A stretch of DNA of 64,000 nucleotides from Geobacter sp. AOG2 (GTDB taxonomy: Bacteria > Desulfobacterota > Desulfuromonadia > Geobacterales > Pseudopelobacteraceae). Positions 1 through 8,647 of this stretch are shown here, piece after piece. A program made the position numbers and the translations under genes. The notes below the pieces were generated by a model, which saw only the letters and a program-made list of their open reading frames with translations, did no database searches and was not told the DNA's origin. The stretch's first letter is position 1; each line of letters starts with the position of its first letter. The DNA lies in contig NZ_BLJA01000001.1 of the NCBI RefSeq assembly GCF_019972295.1, positions 1,547,829 to 1,611,828 of the forward strand, given 5' to 3'.

Positions 1-1
1 T

Positions 2-469
2 CGCGCCCAAGTGGAGGCTCTTGTCAAGGACCTTGCAGGGGACAACCCGGCTCTGCAAAGGCTCCAGCGGGGCGAAGAGCTTTCACCTGAGGACATTGAA
101 GCCGTGGCAGCCGCGCTGAACGGCCCCGATCTTTTTGTGACCGAAGAACGCCTGCGCGAAGCCTATCACCAGCCCAAGGCCAACCTTGCCGATTTTCTAC
201 GTCATATCCTGAATATAGTCATGCTGCCGTCCCGAGAGGAGTCCATCTCCCGAGCTTTTGACGAATGGGTCCGCCAGCATCCTCGACTGACTGCCACCCA
301 GCTCATGTTCGTCAGGACGCTGCGTAAGGCTGTGATGCAAAAGGCTGAGATCTCCTCGCTCGCGGCATTACGTAAGCCGCCATTCAACACCATCGGAGAC
401 CCCGAACAACTATTTAAACTATCGGAGCTTTCCGAGCTTTTCGATCTAATCACCGACATCGCCGCATAA
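2..469 (+). CDS. hsdR: Type I restriction enzyme R subunit, C-terminal end (5' truncated by window)
   Basis: The frame is open to the left edge, so this is the last ~155 codons of a longer gene; the GTG at position 11 is probably an internal Val. The helical stretch with phenylalanines and the 'HPRLTATQ' and 'PFNTIGD' patterns match the C-terminal domain of EcoEI-type HsdR proteins, which joins the helicase motor to the methyltransferase core. The motor and nuclease domains lie outside the window. hsdM follows after 9 bases, as expected for an hsdRMS operon. Identification leans strongly on that neighbour. Confidence 0.85.
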   Translation, partial: RAQVEALVKDLAGDNPALQRLQRGEELSPEDIEAVAAALNGPDLFVTEERLREAYHQPKANLADFLRHILNIVMLPSREESISRAFDEWVRQHPRLTATQLMFVRTLRKAVMQKAEISSLAALRKPPFNTIGDPEQLFKLSELSELFDLITDIAA

Positions 470-478
470 GGAACGTAC

Positions 479-3001
479 ATGCTCTCACCGCAACTCCGCC
501 GCAAAGTCCACGACCTTTGGTCGCTCTTCTGGTCCTCAGGTTTGTCAAACCCGCTTGTAGCTATCGAACAGATAACTTACCTGCTTTTCATCCGTCAGTT
601 GGAAGCCCTCGACCGCGTCCGTGTCAAGGCTAAAAAAACGTCTATCTATGCCTTGACTAAAGAGGAAAAGGAAAAACGCAAGAAGGACAAGTCTATTTCA
701 GCCGACTACGAAAAATGCCGCTGGTCCTATATCCGGCAAAACGTCTCATTCGGATTGCTCAATGATGCCGTCTTCCCCTGGCTCCGCAGTCTTGAAGACC
801 GCGTTGGTCCCGCGCAAAATGGTAACACCACCCTCGGCCGTATCTCTGGACGCCTGAGCGACGCCTACTTCATCCTCGACGCCAACAAAACCGATACACT
901 GAAGCGCGCTGTCAGCCTTATAGACGATCTTTTCCGCCAGCTCGATACACGGTCGGTCAATTCCGACATAATGGGCGACATTTTCGAGTACTTGCTTGAA
1001 GAGGTGAAGGAGTCGGGTAAAAATGGCCAGTTCCGCACGCCACGACACGTCATCCGTTTCATGGTGCAGTTGCTCGATCCGACGTTGAAAACCGATGTCA
1101 AAATCCTCGATCCTGCCTGCGGTTCGGGGGGCTTCCTGCTCAACTGCCTCCTGCATTGGAAAGCAGAACATACCGCCCCTGATGTATTGCGCCTGGAATG
1201 GGACGGGACCCCACATGATGTCCTCCCGGTCTGGCCCGAAGGCAACGACCCCAATTTCAGTGAGATGTTCCACGGTTACGATAACGACCGTACTATGGTC
1301 CGCATCGCCTGGATGAACCTTGTCCTGCACGATTTGGAGATTCCCGAAATTCACCAACTCGACGCACTCAGCAAGCGGCTCAAGGACGAGGAAAGCGGCA
1401 CCTACGACTACATCCTTGCAAATCCTCCCTTTTCTGGCAGTGTTGACGAGGGTGATCTCAGTGAAAACCGGCAGCGCTTTCCTCGTAGTGGCAAAGGCAA
1501 CGTGCCTGTCACCAACAGGAGCGAGTTGCTCTTTGTCTGGCTCATGCTTGATCTACTCAAAATTGGGGGGCGGGCAGCCGTTATTGTGCCGGATGGCGTT
1601 TTGTTCGGTTCCACCAAGGCTCATAGAGAGCTGCGGCGCCAACTCCTGTTTGAGAACACCCTTGAGGCTGTAGTTTCCCTTCCGGCCAATATGTTCCAGC
1701 CCTACTCGGGCGTAAAGACCTCAATTCTGCTTTTCCAGAAGGCTGATGACCCCGTGGCTGCCGGTTCCGAACCGCGCACTCGCGAAGTATGGTTTTACGA
1801 GATTACCGATGAGGCATTTTCGCTCGACCAGAAACGCAAGGCACTCAACGGCCAAGACAACGACCTTTGGGACGGCCTTGAGAAGTTCAAAGCCTGGAAC
1901 AACTACCGCCAAGGTGATGTCAAAGGTCTGAAAGGCGAAACTCTTTCATCTCTTCGTGCAGCCGCTATTGCCAAGAATTATCACCAGCCCAACTATTGGG
2001 AGGAGCGCTGGCGCAGTGTAGATGACGAATTTTTGGCTATATTTCCTGAAAAATCCGGCGATAAAGGTCACACTTACCCACTGCACGAGTTGTGGCCGCA
2101 GGATTTCAAGTTATTTGATCATGCCGACACACGCGGTTCTCGACAGTATGATGATGCAGTCCTTGCCAACGTACGTCCCAAGTTCGAAAAAACGTTAGGC
2201 ACATTAGTCGAACAGACTGTTAAGCACGCCTATGATACAGCTCGCAAACCCGATGTGGAAAAGGCAATTGCTGCTGCCGAAAAGAACGTCAAAGCCGTGG
2301 CCAATCAACTTAACAAGCAGGTCCGGGACAAAGGTCTGTTGGACCGCGAATTTGACCAATACGGCCTGAACGCCCTTAAGACTATACTCAAGGAAATGAC
2401 CGCAAAGGTAAAAGAATGGGCAGCAACTGTCCGCATTCCGGAAAAAAAATTGAAAAAAACAGCTGCCGAGCCAAGCGTAGAGCGGACTGTCAATGCCCTT
2501 GCGCCGCTACTTAAGGAGCTTGCCAAGCTTGATGGCTACAATGTCTGGCGCCGGAGCCACAAATCCGAATGCCACGCCGGAAAGCTCACACCCTCCGACA
2601 ATGGCGAGCCCAAGCGTGAGCCTACCCTGCTCAGTTGGATCGTCCCGGTCCGCCTTTGGGCTGAACTGGAAAGCTGGGGTGAACATCCAAAAACTAAGAA
2701 AACAATCAACAAGCCCACTCACCAGGACGGCGTCATTGATCCCGAATACCTTGTCTGGTTACGCAATACCCTGAAAGTGTTCGATGATGACGCCACGGTG
2801 AAGAAGGAGTTCCTCGACCGACTTGATTCTGATTGTCTCGAAGCACTTGACTTCAATCTCTCTGCTGGTCGTCATAAACCATTCATCTTTGATGCCGGTC
2901 AACACCGTCCACCTGCTGCGCTCATTGGCGAGCTTCAGGCTATTCATGAAGATGTACAGAAACGGCTTGGGAAGCTGCTGGCCCTTATTGAGGTCAAATG
3001 A
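479..3001 (+). CDS. hsdM: Type I restriction-modification DNA methyltransferase (M subunit), extended form
   Basis: N6-adenine methyltransferase subunit of a type I restriction system. An N-terminal helical HsdM domain (about residues 1-150) precedes the methylase domain. The AdoMet-binding motif DPACGSGGF begins near residue 211 and the catalytic NPPF motif near residue 315. At 840 aa it is much longer than the usual ~500. The extra C-terminal ~350 residues are lysine- and glutamate-rich, probably coiled coil (near residues 560-690), followed by a region I do not recognise. ATG 479 follows an AAGGA ribosome site; the stop overlaps the hsdS start by four bases, indicating translational coupling. 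Confidence 0.95.
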   Translation: MLSPQLRRKVHDLWSLFWSSGLSNPLVAIEQITYLLFIRQLEALDRVRVKAKKTSIYALTKEEKEKRKKDKSISADYEKCRWSYIRQNVSFGLLNDAVFPWLRSLEDRVGPAQNGNTTLGRISGRLSDAYFILDANKTDTLKRAVSLIDDLFRQLDTRSVNSDIMGDIFEYLLEEVKESGKNGQFRTPRHVIRFMVQLLDPTLKTDVKILDPACGSGGFLLNCLLHWKAEHTAPDVLRLEWDGTPHDVLPVWPEGNDPNFSEMFHGYDNDRTMVRIAWMNLVLHDLEIPEIHQLDALSKRLKDEESGTYDYILANPPFSGSVDEGDLSENRQRFPRSGKGNVPVTNRSELLFVWLMLDLLKIGGRAAVIVPDGVLFGSTKAHRELRRQLLFENTLEAVVSLPANMFQPYSGVKTSILLFQKADDPVAAGSEPRTREVWFYEITDEAFSLDQKRKALNGQDNDLWDGLEKFKAWNNYRQGDVKGLKGETLSSLRAAAIAKNYHQPNYWEERWRSVDDEFLAIFPEKSGDKGHTYPLHELWPQDFKLFDHADTRGSRQYDDAVLANVRPKFEKTLGTLVEQTVKHAYDTARKPDVEKAIAAAEKNVKAVANQLNKQVRDKGLLDREFDQYGLNALKTILKEMTAKVKEWAATVRIPEKKLKKTAAEPSVERTVNALAPLLKELAKLDGYNVWRRSHKSECHAGKLTPSDNGEPKREPTLLSWIVPVRLWAELESWGEHPKTKKTINKPTHQDGVIDPEYLVWLRNTLKVFDDDATVKKEFLDRLDSDCLEALDFNLSAGRHKPFIFDAGQHRPPAALIGELQAIHEDVQKRLGKLLALIEVK

Positions 3002-4689
3002 TGAATACACTTCCGTCAACGTGGCCGTTAGTTCCAATCGGCGCTATATGCCAAGTGGGTGCTGGAAATGGGGCACCACAGGGTGACGCGTATTTTGCCG
3101 GCGGCACTTATCCATTTGTGCGCATGCAAGACGTCGGGCGATGCCAATCACCATACATCACTACAACAGTAGACCGCCTGAATGATCTGGCCCTAGAAAA
3201 GCACTCTCTCCGACAGTGGCCCGCTGGTTCACTTCTTATTCCCAAAAGTGGTGCATCGGTGGCGCTCAACAAACGCGCGCTGCTTCGTGAACCCGCCTAT
3301 GTGGTGAGCCACCTCGCAGTGCTTGTGCCCGGCATTTTCATTGATCCCGAGTATCTCTATTATCTCTCCTGCACATTGGACATGATGAGGCTCGCGCTAG
3401 ATCCGGCTTATCCGTCCTTGCGAACATCAGATCTCGCAAGAGTGCGTATTCCTCTCCCGCCCATTAGCGAGCAGCAACAGATTGTGGAAATCTTACAAGA
3501 GGCTGAGGAAATTCGTCGCCTCCGCGCTGAAGCCGAAGCTAAAACCGACAGACTTGTACCGGCAATTTTCGATGCAATATTCGGTTCTCCGTCAGAATGG
3601 AAGGGTGGCCCCAAATTGGGGGAGTTAGTGCAAATTGTGGGAGGTGGCACCCCCAGCCGAAGCGTCGAGCATTATTATTCAGGACAGATTCCTTGGGCCA
3701 CATCCAAGGACATCAAGACGCTGTATCTTGAAGATACAGAGGAACATGTTACAGAAGAAGCTGTGCAGGCTAGTGCGACCAATGTCGTGCCCAAAGGAAC
3801 AGTGTTGGTCGTTGTTAAAAGCAAGATTTTGGCACACACGCTTCCCGTTGCCATTACCCAAGTTCCGATGTGTTTTGGGCAGGACATCAAAGGGATAATT
3901 CCTACTTCAGGCATTGCACCTGAATTCTTGGTCTACTCTCTCCAGGCGCAGCTCGGTCGCATACTTTCTCGTGCACGGGGAGCCAATACAGAAGGTCTCA
4001 CACTTGAAGCCCTCAAGTCCCTCAATTTGCCAAAACCTTCATCAAAATTGATGGAACGTTTTCGGGTTGCTTCCGAAGAAATTCGTAACCTCAAGGAGGC
4101 CATGGTTACTTGCAATCAAATGGGTTTTCTAACAAGTGCGGCACTCTCCGCCCATGCTTTCTCGGGTCAACTTACCGCGGGTTGGCGTGAGGAATGGTAC
4201 CATAACCTTTCCGACGAAATCGAGCAGCGGGATGCAGCACTCATGGAAGCACGAGCAACTTTCGCCAATTCACGCATGGCCACAATGCAGGAGATGGAGA
4301 AAATATGGGAGCTGCCTACCGATGGTATCTACGCTGATCTCAATCGTGAACAGCGTGACCTCCTCAGCGAGATCGAGCGCATTGTGGTCGTTTCGAATTA
4401 CAGACGCTATTTAACAGCGGAACAACTCGCTACAGATGTGGAAGGACCTCTCCACCGCCATCCGCAAAGGATTGAGTCCCACCTTTCCTTTTTTGCTGCC
4501 CGTGGCCTCATTATTCCAGTTAGCCGTCCTTGTTCAGACAGCACGGGACCGGCATTTGCTGCCTGTTATCGTCTGCCGGTAACAAAAAAAAGGTCATTGA
4601 AATACGATGACGATACTACCGGCATTGACGATGACATTCGCGGTTCGTTGATGGAAACCCAACGCAATCTTGCTATGGGAAGGATATAA
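2998..4689 (+). CDS. hsdS: Type I restriction specificity subunit with C-terminal extension
   Basis: DNA-recognition subunit. Two target-recognition domains are visible, about residues 5-150 and 205-365. They are separated by the conserved helical spacer that starts at LPPISEQQQIVEIL (near residue 156). A second spacer-like helix ends at about residue 400 with the typical AFSGQLT motif. Normal HsdS proteins stop there, but this one continues for ~160 residues. The extension contains a stretch (about 470-510) that looks like a winged-helix fold and ends in an acidic tail. The start overlaps hsdM by 4 bp (ATGA); a second in-frame ATG follows at once. The ATPase gene starts 8 bp downstream. Confidence 0.93.
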   Translation: MMNTLPSTWPLVPIGAICQVGAGNGAPQGDAYFAGGTYPFVRMQDVGRCQSPYITTTVDRLNDLALEKHSLRQWPAGSLLIPKSGASVALNKRALLREPAYVVSHLAVLVPGIFIDPEYLYYLSCTLDMMRLALDPAYPSLRTSDLARVRIPLPPISEQQQIVEILQEAEEIRRLRAEAEAKTDRLVPAIFDAIFGSPSEWKGGPKLGELVQIVGGGTPSRSVEHYYSGQIPWATSKDIKTLYLEDTEEHVTEEAVQASATNVVPKGTVLVVVKSKILAHTLPVAITQVPMCFGQDIKGIIPTSGIAPEFLVYSLQAQLGRILSRARGANTEGLTLEALKSLNLPKPSSKLMERFRVASEEIRNLKEAMVTCNQMGFLTSAALSAHAFSGQLTAGWREEWYHNLSDEIEQRDAALMEARATFANSRMATMQEMEKIWELPTDGIYADLNREQRDLLSEIERIVVVSNYRRYLTAEQLATDVEGPLHRHPQRIESHLSFFAARGLIIPVSRPCSDSTGPAFAACYRLPVTKKRSLKYDDDTTGIDDDIRGSLMETQRNLAMGRI

Positions 4690-4697
4690 CGTTCGCC

Positions 4698-6533
4698 ATG
4701 CGACTTCGCTATCTCTTTCTACCGGGCTACGGGCCGCTCAAAAACGTAGCTGTTGTCTTTGGCCAGAACAAGCACATTGAGAATCGCAAAGGTACCATAA
4801 ACTTTGTGGTCGGACTCAATGGCTCCGGAAAATCCAGTCTGTTGCGTGCCATCTATGACGTGTTTCACAGCCTTTCACGCGAAGCATTGCCCAAATTTCC
4901 GGTGACCATGGCTTACGACATCGTAAAAGGCTCTCAATGCGTTACGACCGTCTTTCACCGGCCGCAAGGCCCTCCGTCGGCATGTTTCCTGGCGCCAGCC
5001 CCTGATCCCCTTAATTTTGAAACGGCAGAGGAGTGGCAGGGGTATGTGGCAAACACGTTAGCCCCAAAAGGGAATGCTGGCACACTCGACACGTATGTTG
5101 CGGGGGACCGTTTAAAAGGGGACGGCAACCTTCGTAATTTGTTGCCAAGCCGGGTGCTGGCCTATACCTCCGGCGATTTAACCCCCTGGCACTCCATGAC
5201 CTATCCTCGTTTTCCGATGGATGAACTCACGGACGATCCAGAGAGTTTTGACGTTACTAAAGAGCGGCCGTACGGATGGACGGAGGAGCAGGAATTCGTT
5301 GATGCCAGTAAATCCAACGTGTCTAACCTGCCGATGAAAAAAAAGAGTGATGACGACACTCCATTCAATGAACGCTGTATTCTACTGTCACCGGAGGACA
5401 TTCGTCTGGCGGCTGTCTCCTTGGGGCTCTGGAAAGCTGCTCTGGATCTTGAGGAAAACCCCCAAGAAAATCAGCAAAAGGCCCTGCGTCGGAGGTATTT
5501 GGACCAGATTGAATCGAAAATGGTACACAGGGATGAAGATGTTGCCCGGCGATTGCTTAATGAGCTTGATTGGCTCTGGCCCACGCACGCCAGCTTTCTG
5601 CTTGCCGATACCAACAATGTGTCGCGTTATACAACCGATCCGGTTCGCTGCTTTTGGCTGCATGCCTTGGCTGATGCTGTTGTCCGCCATCCGCTCGATG
5701 AAAGCCTATCGGTTGTAACTTTGGGACATTGTCCCCCTGTCCGCCCTGAAAAACTGGCAGGTAGCGAGACTCTAGAAGAATTGCTAAAGCTCGGCGGTGA
5801 GCCCATGCGAAATGCCCGCTGCGGAGCCGAAGCGCTGCGACGTCTTTTCGCTGGTGAGCAAAGCTCCGATGAAAGTCTCTGGAGTATTTTCCAAACGCTG
5901 GCTTCTTGGCGCGCCTTTGGTTTGCTCAAGGACGCGCAACTCACCGTAAAACGCATCCATCAAGTGCCTGATCTAGAAGGGCGGCTTGATGACAGCGTGA
6001 TCAGCTACGACAGTTTCAGCGATGGCGAGCAAATGTTGTTGGGCCGGATGGCCCTATTACTCCTACTGCGAGGGCAGGAAAACAGCCTGTTGCTTCTCGA
6101 TGAGCCGGAGTCTCATTTTAATGATGCCTGGAAGCGCCAGATAATCGACTTAGTGGATGACAGTATCCTAAAGAATACCGCAGCCCACGTGTTGGTGTCC
6201 ACGCACACGAGTCTGGCGCTGACCGACGTCTTCTCCTGTGAGATCACCCGCCTCTCAAAAGAACAGGGTGTCACGACAGCGCAACCGGTAATGTTCCCGA
6301 CTTTCGGCGCTGACCCTGGCCGCATCCTACTCCATGTCTTCGGCGCTCCCGATGTCATTGGTGCCCGCGCCGCCGAGTTCCTGCGCAGTAAGCTCGATCC
6401 GACAAAATGGCCTGCGGAAGACCGGGAGAAGCTTCGTACGCTTATAGATGAAATCGGCAGTGGCTGGCCGCGCGCCAAGCTCATGGAAATCCTCGACCAA
6501 CTGGAAGGTACCGATGCTGCACCAAATTCCTGA
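4698..6533 (+). CDS. Restriction-system-associated AAA/ABC-type ATPase (PtuA/OLD-like)
   Basis: Cytoplasmic ATPase of the SMC/ABC-like AAA class. Walker A GLNGSGKSS lies at residues 39-47, the signature-like FSDGEQMLLG near 439, Walker B LLLLDEPESHF near 464 and a terminal HTSLAL near 505. The middle ~390 residues probably form a helical insertion. No TOPRIM nuclease domain is visible, unlike full OLD proteins. It sits 8 bp after hsdS and overlaps the following HNH gene by 20 bp, so it is part of the hsd operon. ATPase plus HNH resembles the PtuA/PtuB pair of Septu. Assignment to the ATPase class is firm; a role in restriction or abortive defence is inferred from position. Confidence 0.85.
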   Translation: MRLRYLFLPGYGPLKNVAVVFGQNKHIENRKGTINFVVGLNGSGKSSLLRAIYDVFHSLSREALPKFPVTMAYDIVKGSQCVTTVFHRPQGPPSACFLAPAPDPLNFETAEEWQGYVANTLAPKGNAGTLDTYVAGDRLKGDGNLRNLLPSRVLAYTSGDLTPWHSMTYPRFPMDELTDDPESFDVTKERPYGWTEEQEFVDASKSNVSNLPMKKKSDDDTPFNERCILLSPEDIRLAAVSLGLWKAALDLEENPQENQQKALRRRYLDQIESKMVHRDEDVARRLLNELDWLWPTHASFLLADTNNVSRYTTDPVRCFWLHALADAVVRHPLDESLSVVTLGHCPPVRPEKLAGSETLEELLKLGGEPMRNARCGAEALRRLFAGEQSSDESLWSIFQTLASWRAFGLLKDAQLTVKRIHQVPDLEGRLDDSVISYDSFSDGEQMLLGRMALLLLLRGQENSLLLLDEPESHFNDAWKRQIIDLVDDSILKNTAAHVLVSTHTSLALTDVFSCEITRLSKEQGVTTAQPVMFPTFGADPGRILLHVFGAPDVIGARAAEFLRSKLDPTKWPAEDREKLRTLIDEIGSGWPRAKLMEILDQLEGTDAAPNS

Positions 6534-7575
6534 TTCCACAGAGCGCGCACGCCTACTGGCGGTGGTTGAGATGCAGCGCCAGCTGATGGAGGCGCTTTGT
6601 AATCTCCCCGAGGCCGCCGTGGTTGACCAAACATGGCTACAAGGCGTGTGGCCAGGGTTGCCGGCCGCGTGGATAAAGAGGTTTTGGGAAAACGACAAAG
6701 GCAATCGCGCCACGTGGATTACAACAATTGCTGCTGCCAATACTGATGACAAGCAAACCATTAGCAATATGGTAGCAGAGCAGCTTCGTTTTGCGGATCT
6801 GTATCACAACCCGCCGACCGTCCGACTCACCAAACATGACTGGAAGCCGACAGTTTTTGCCGCAGTGAACCAGCTCCTTAAATCTTTTTATGATCCGTAT
6901 TTTTACAAAGAGGAGGGGTTCCACAATCCTGGTGGGGAGAAGTTTCACAAAGAGCATTTTATTGCTGGGTTTACCCCACGTGTTAAAATCTGCCCTTACA
7001 CAGATAACATTATCCAAGACACGAAACTCGATCACTTCATCCCGAAGGATCAGTACCCTATGTTGTCCTGCCATCCAGACAATTTGATCCCATGCAGCAC
7101 CGATTCCAACAGCGGTAGTCACAAAGGCACTACAGCACCACTAGACCCTGATGAAGCCGACCAAGCTGGGGCATGGTTTCATCCCCGCTGGCGTAATGCC
7201 GTTGGGAAGTATCGGCTGACTTTTCCGGCTGGGCCAGCGCCGCAACCACAAGTCGTTTTCGAAGCTCTAGCTGCTGGCGACCAGCTGCGATTGAATAATA
7301 TGGAGCGAATGTTTGGACTTAGTGAATTCTGGGGTGGGTTTCTTGACGATGAAGTGCAGATTATCGCCAGTGATGTGCAGGGCTTGCTTCAGTTTGATGG
7401 TAAACAACCAACAGAAGCAAGCGTGCGAGCATGTGTGTTGCAACGTGCCAGTCAGGAACGTAATAAGATCGGGAAGGACGCTTTGGCGATTGTGAAGTCG
7501 TTTTTCTATGAGCACATTGCCCACACGCAGGTTCTGCTCGATCAGGTTATCCGTGTATGCGTACACGGAACCTAA
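6514..7575 (+). CDS. HNH-type endonuclease-like protein, PtuB-like partner of the upstream ATPase
   Basis: 353 aa. ATG 6514 follows a GGAAGG site and lies 20 bp inside the ATPase gene; an upstream in-frame ATG at 6448 is deeper in that gene and lacks a site. The core runs CPYTDN (near residue 160), LDHFIPKDQYP (near 172) and DNLIPCSTDSN (near 188), then an SHKG motif. This is the layout of HNH nucleases that accompany defence ATPases (Asp-His, Asn, then Asn/His). The second Cys of the usual CxxC pair is Thr, so zinc binding may be altered. The flanking regions are unrecognised. A nuclease effector role is inferred. Confidence 0.75.
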   Translation: MLHQIPDSTERARLLAVVEMQRQLMEALCNLPEAAVVDQTWLQGVWPGLPAAWIKRFWENDKGNRATWITTIAAANTDDKQTISNMVAEQLRFADLYHNPPTVRLTKHDWKPTVFAAVNQLLKSFYDPYFYKEEGFHNPGGEKFHKEHFIAGFTPRVKICPYTDNIIQDTKLDHFIPKDQYPMLSCHPDNLIPCSTDSNSGSHKGTTAPLDPDEADQAGAWFHPRWRNAVGKYRLTFPAGPAPQPQVVFEALAAGDQLRLNNMERMFGLSEFWGGFLDDEVQIIASDVQGLLQFDGKQPTEASVRACVLQRASQERNKIGKDALAIVKSFFYEHIAHTQVLLDQVIRVCVHGT

Positions 7576-7623
7576 TTAAATGTTTTAGACAGTGAGAGCC
7601 GAACGGAAGTCAGGAGTCAAAAA

Positions 7624-8580
7624 ATGAACTATTGGCTAACGACGCACTGGCCGCCCTACGAAGGGGACCCCGCAGATCAAGTGTCCGGCGGCGTGTGGGT
7701 GCCTGATGGGCGTGAGGCCGCAGCTACGGGTTTTGCAGAGGGTGATGTTGTATTCATTTACCATCCACGCTCTGGTCGGACGCTTATCGAGACGCTTTCT
7801 GATGGCACTGAAAGATTACGCCGTTGTCAGAAGGGCAGAGAAGGTGTGGTAGCTGTTGGTATTGTTGATAGTCCGCTCAAGAGTCTGGATGACGAGCCCA
7901 AAGAACGCTACACAAATGGCACAGAAACCTGGTGGCGCTGGTATGCACCTGTGACATTGCAATCAAGGTCGGGATTCATACCCCGCGAACGCCTTGCCAC
8001 CGCCTTGGGCTATAAATCGAACTATAATCTACGCGGTCTTGGAGAGAAGCATTCCGGGCTTAAGATGCTCACGTTTCAGGAGTATGAAACACTGCTCCGT
8101 CTCTATCGTGAAAGCACTCCGACCGAACCACCAATAACAATAACAAACGGGACACATCCACCGATTGGAGGCGGCGAAGGGCCACAACATCTTGCCTTGA
8201 AAGAATATGTTGCTGCTCACCCGTCTCTTGTTTTGGGTGAACCTGACGTGACGACATTTGCGGTTGAACGGGGCTTTCCGACAGGAGATCGCGCGGATAT
8301 TGTATTACGAGATAGGTACGGCAGGTTTATTGGCTTGGAAGTGGAAGTAGTGGTCGGCAGCGGCGACATTATTGGAGCACTTCAGGCTGTGAAGTACCGG
8401 CGCATGCTTGAAATGGCCATGGGCGCACGACAAGATGACAGCCGCGCAGTGCTGGTGGCTCATTCTATCGCGACAGATGTGAAAATGCTCTGTGCCAAAT
8501 ATGACGTTGAATGCCGAGAGGTTCCCGAGGAGCATGTCTTAGCATGGCGGGCACACAGAGAACTTAATCCAGAGGCTTAA
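7624..8580 (+). CDS. EVE-like domain fused to PD-(D/E)XK-like nuclease, putative modification-dependent restriction enzyme
   Basis: 318 aa behind an AGGAG site. The N-terminal ~145 residues carry features of EVE/PUA-like modified-base readers: W4, THWPP, and GDVVFIYHPRSGR near residue 39. After a Pro/Gly-rich linker (about 165-190), residues 195-310 contain GDRADIVLRDRYGRF (near 222) and GLEVEVV (near 237), then QAVKYRRM. This matches the order of a PD-(D/E)XK/NucS-like fold, but the expected E-x-K reads E-V-E, so the catalytic lysine may be displaced or absent. It starts 48 bp after the HNH gene and may belong to the same operon. Both domain calls are from patterns only. Confidence 0.6.
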   Translation: MNYWLTTHWPPYEGDPADQVSGGVWVPDGREAAATGFAEGDVVFIYHPRSGRTLIETLSDGTERLRRCQKGREGVVAVGIVDSPLKSLDDEPKERYTNGTETWWRWYAPVTLQSRSGFIPRERLATALGYKSNYNLRGLGEKHSGLKMLTFQEYETLLRLYRESTPTEPPITITNGTHPPIGGGEGPQHLALKEYVAAHPSLVLGEPDVTTFAVERGFPTGDRADIVLRDRYGRFIGLEVEVVVGSGDIIGALQAVKYRRMLEMAMGARQDDSRAVLVAHSIATDVKMLCAKYDVECREVPEEHVLAWRAHRELNPEA

Positions 8581-8647
8581 CGATAACAAACGCTCAAAAA
8601 CTTGTGGCAGAATATTCATTCGATGGAAAAATGGAGAAAGCTAAATA

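Noticed and set aside
746..1357. 203-codon minus-strand frame
   Set aside because: Antisense to the conserved hsdM methylase domain; no ribosome site or family resemblance.
7551..7568. Hairpin CCGTGTA/TACACGG at the end of the HNH gene as a terminator
   Set aside because: No T tract follows; the next gene is 48 bp away and may be co-transcribed.
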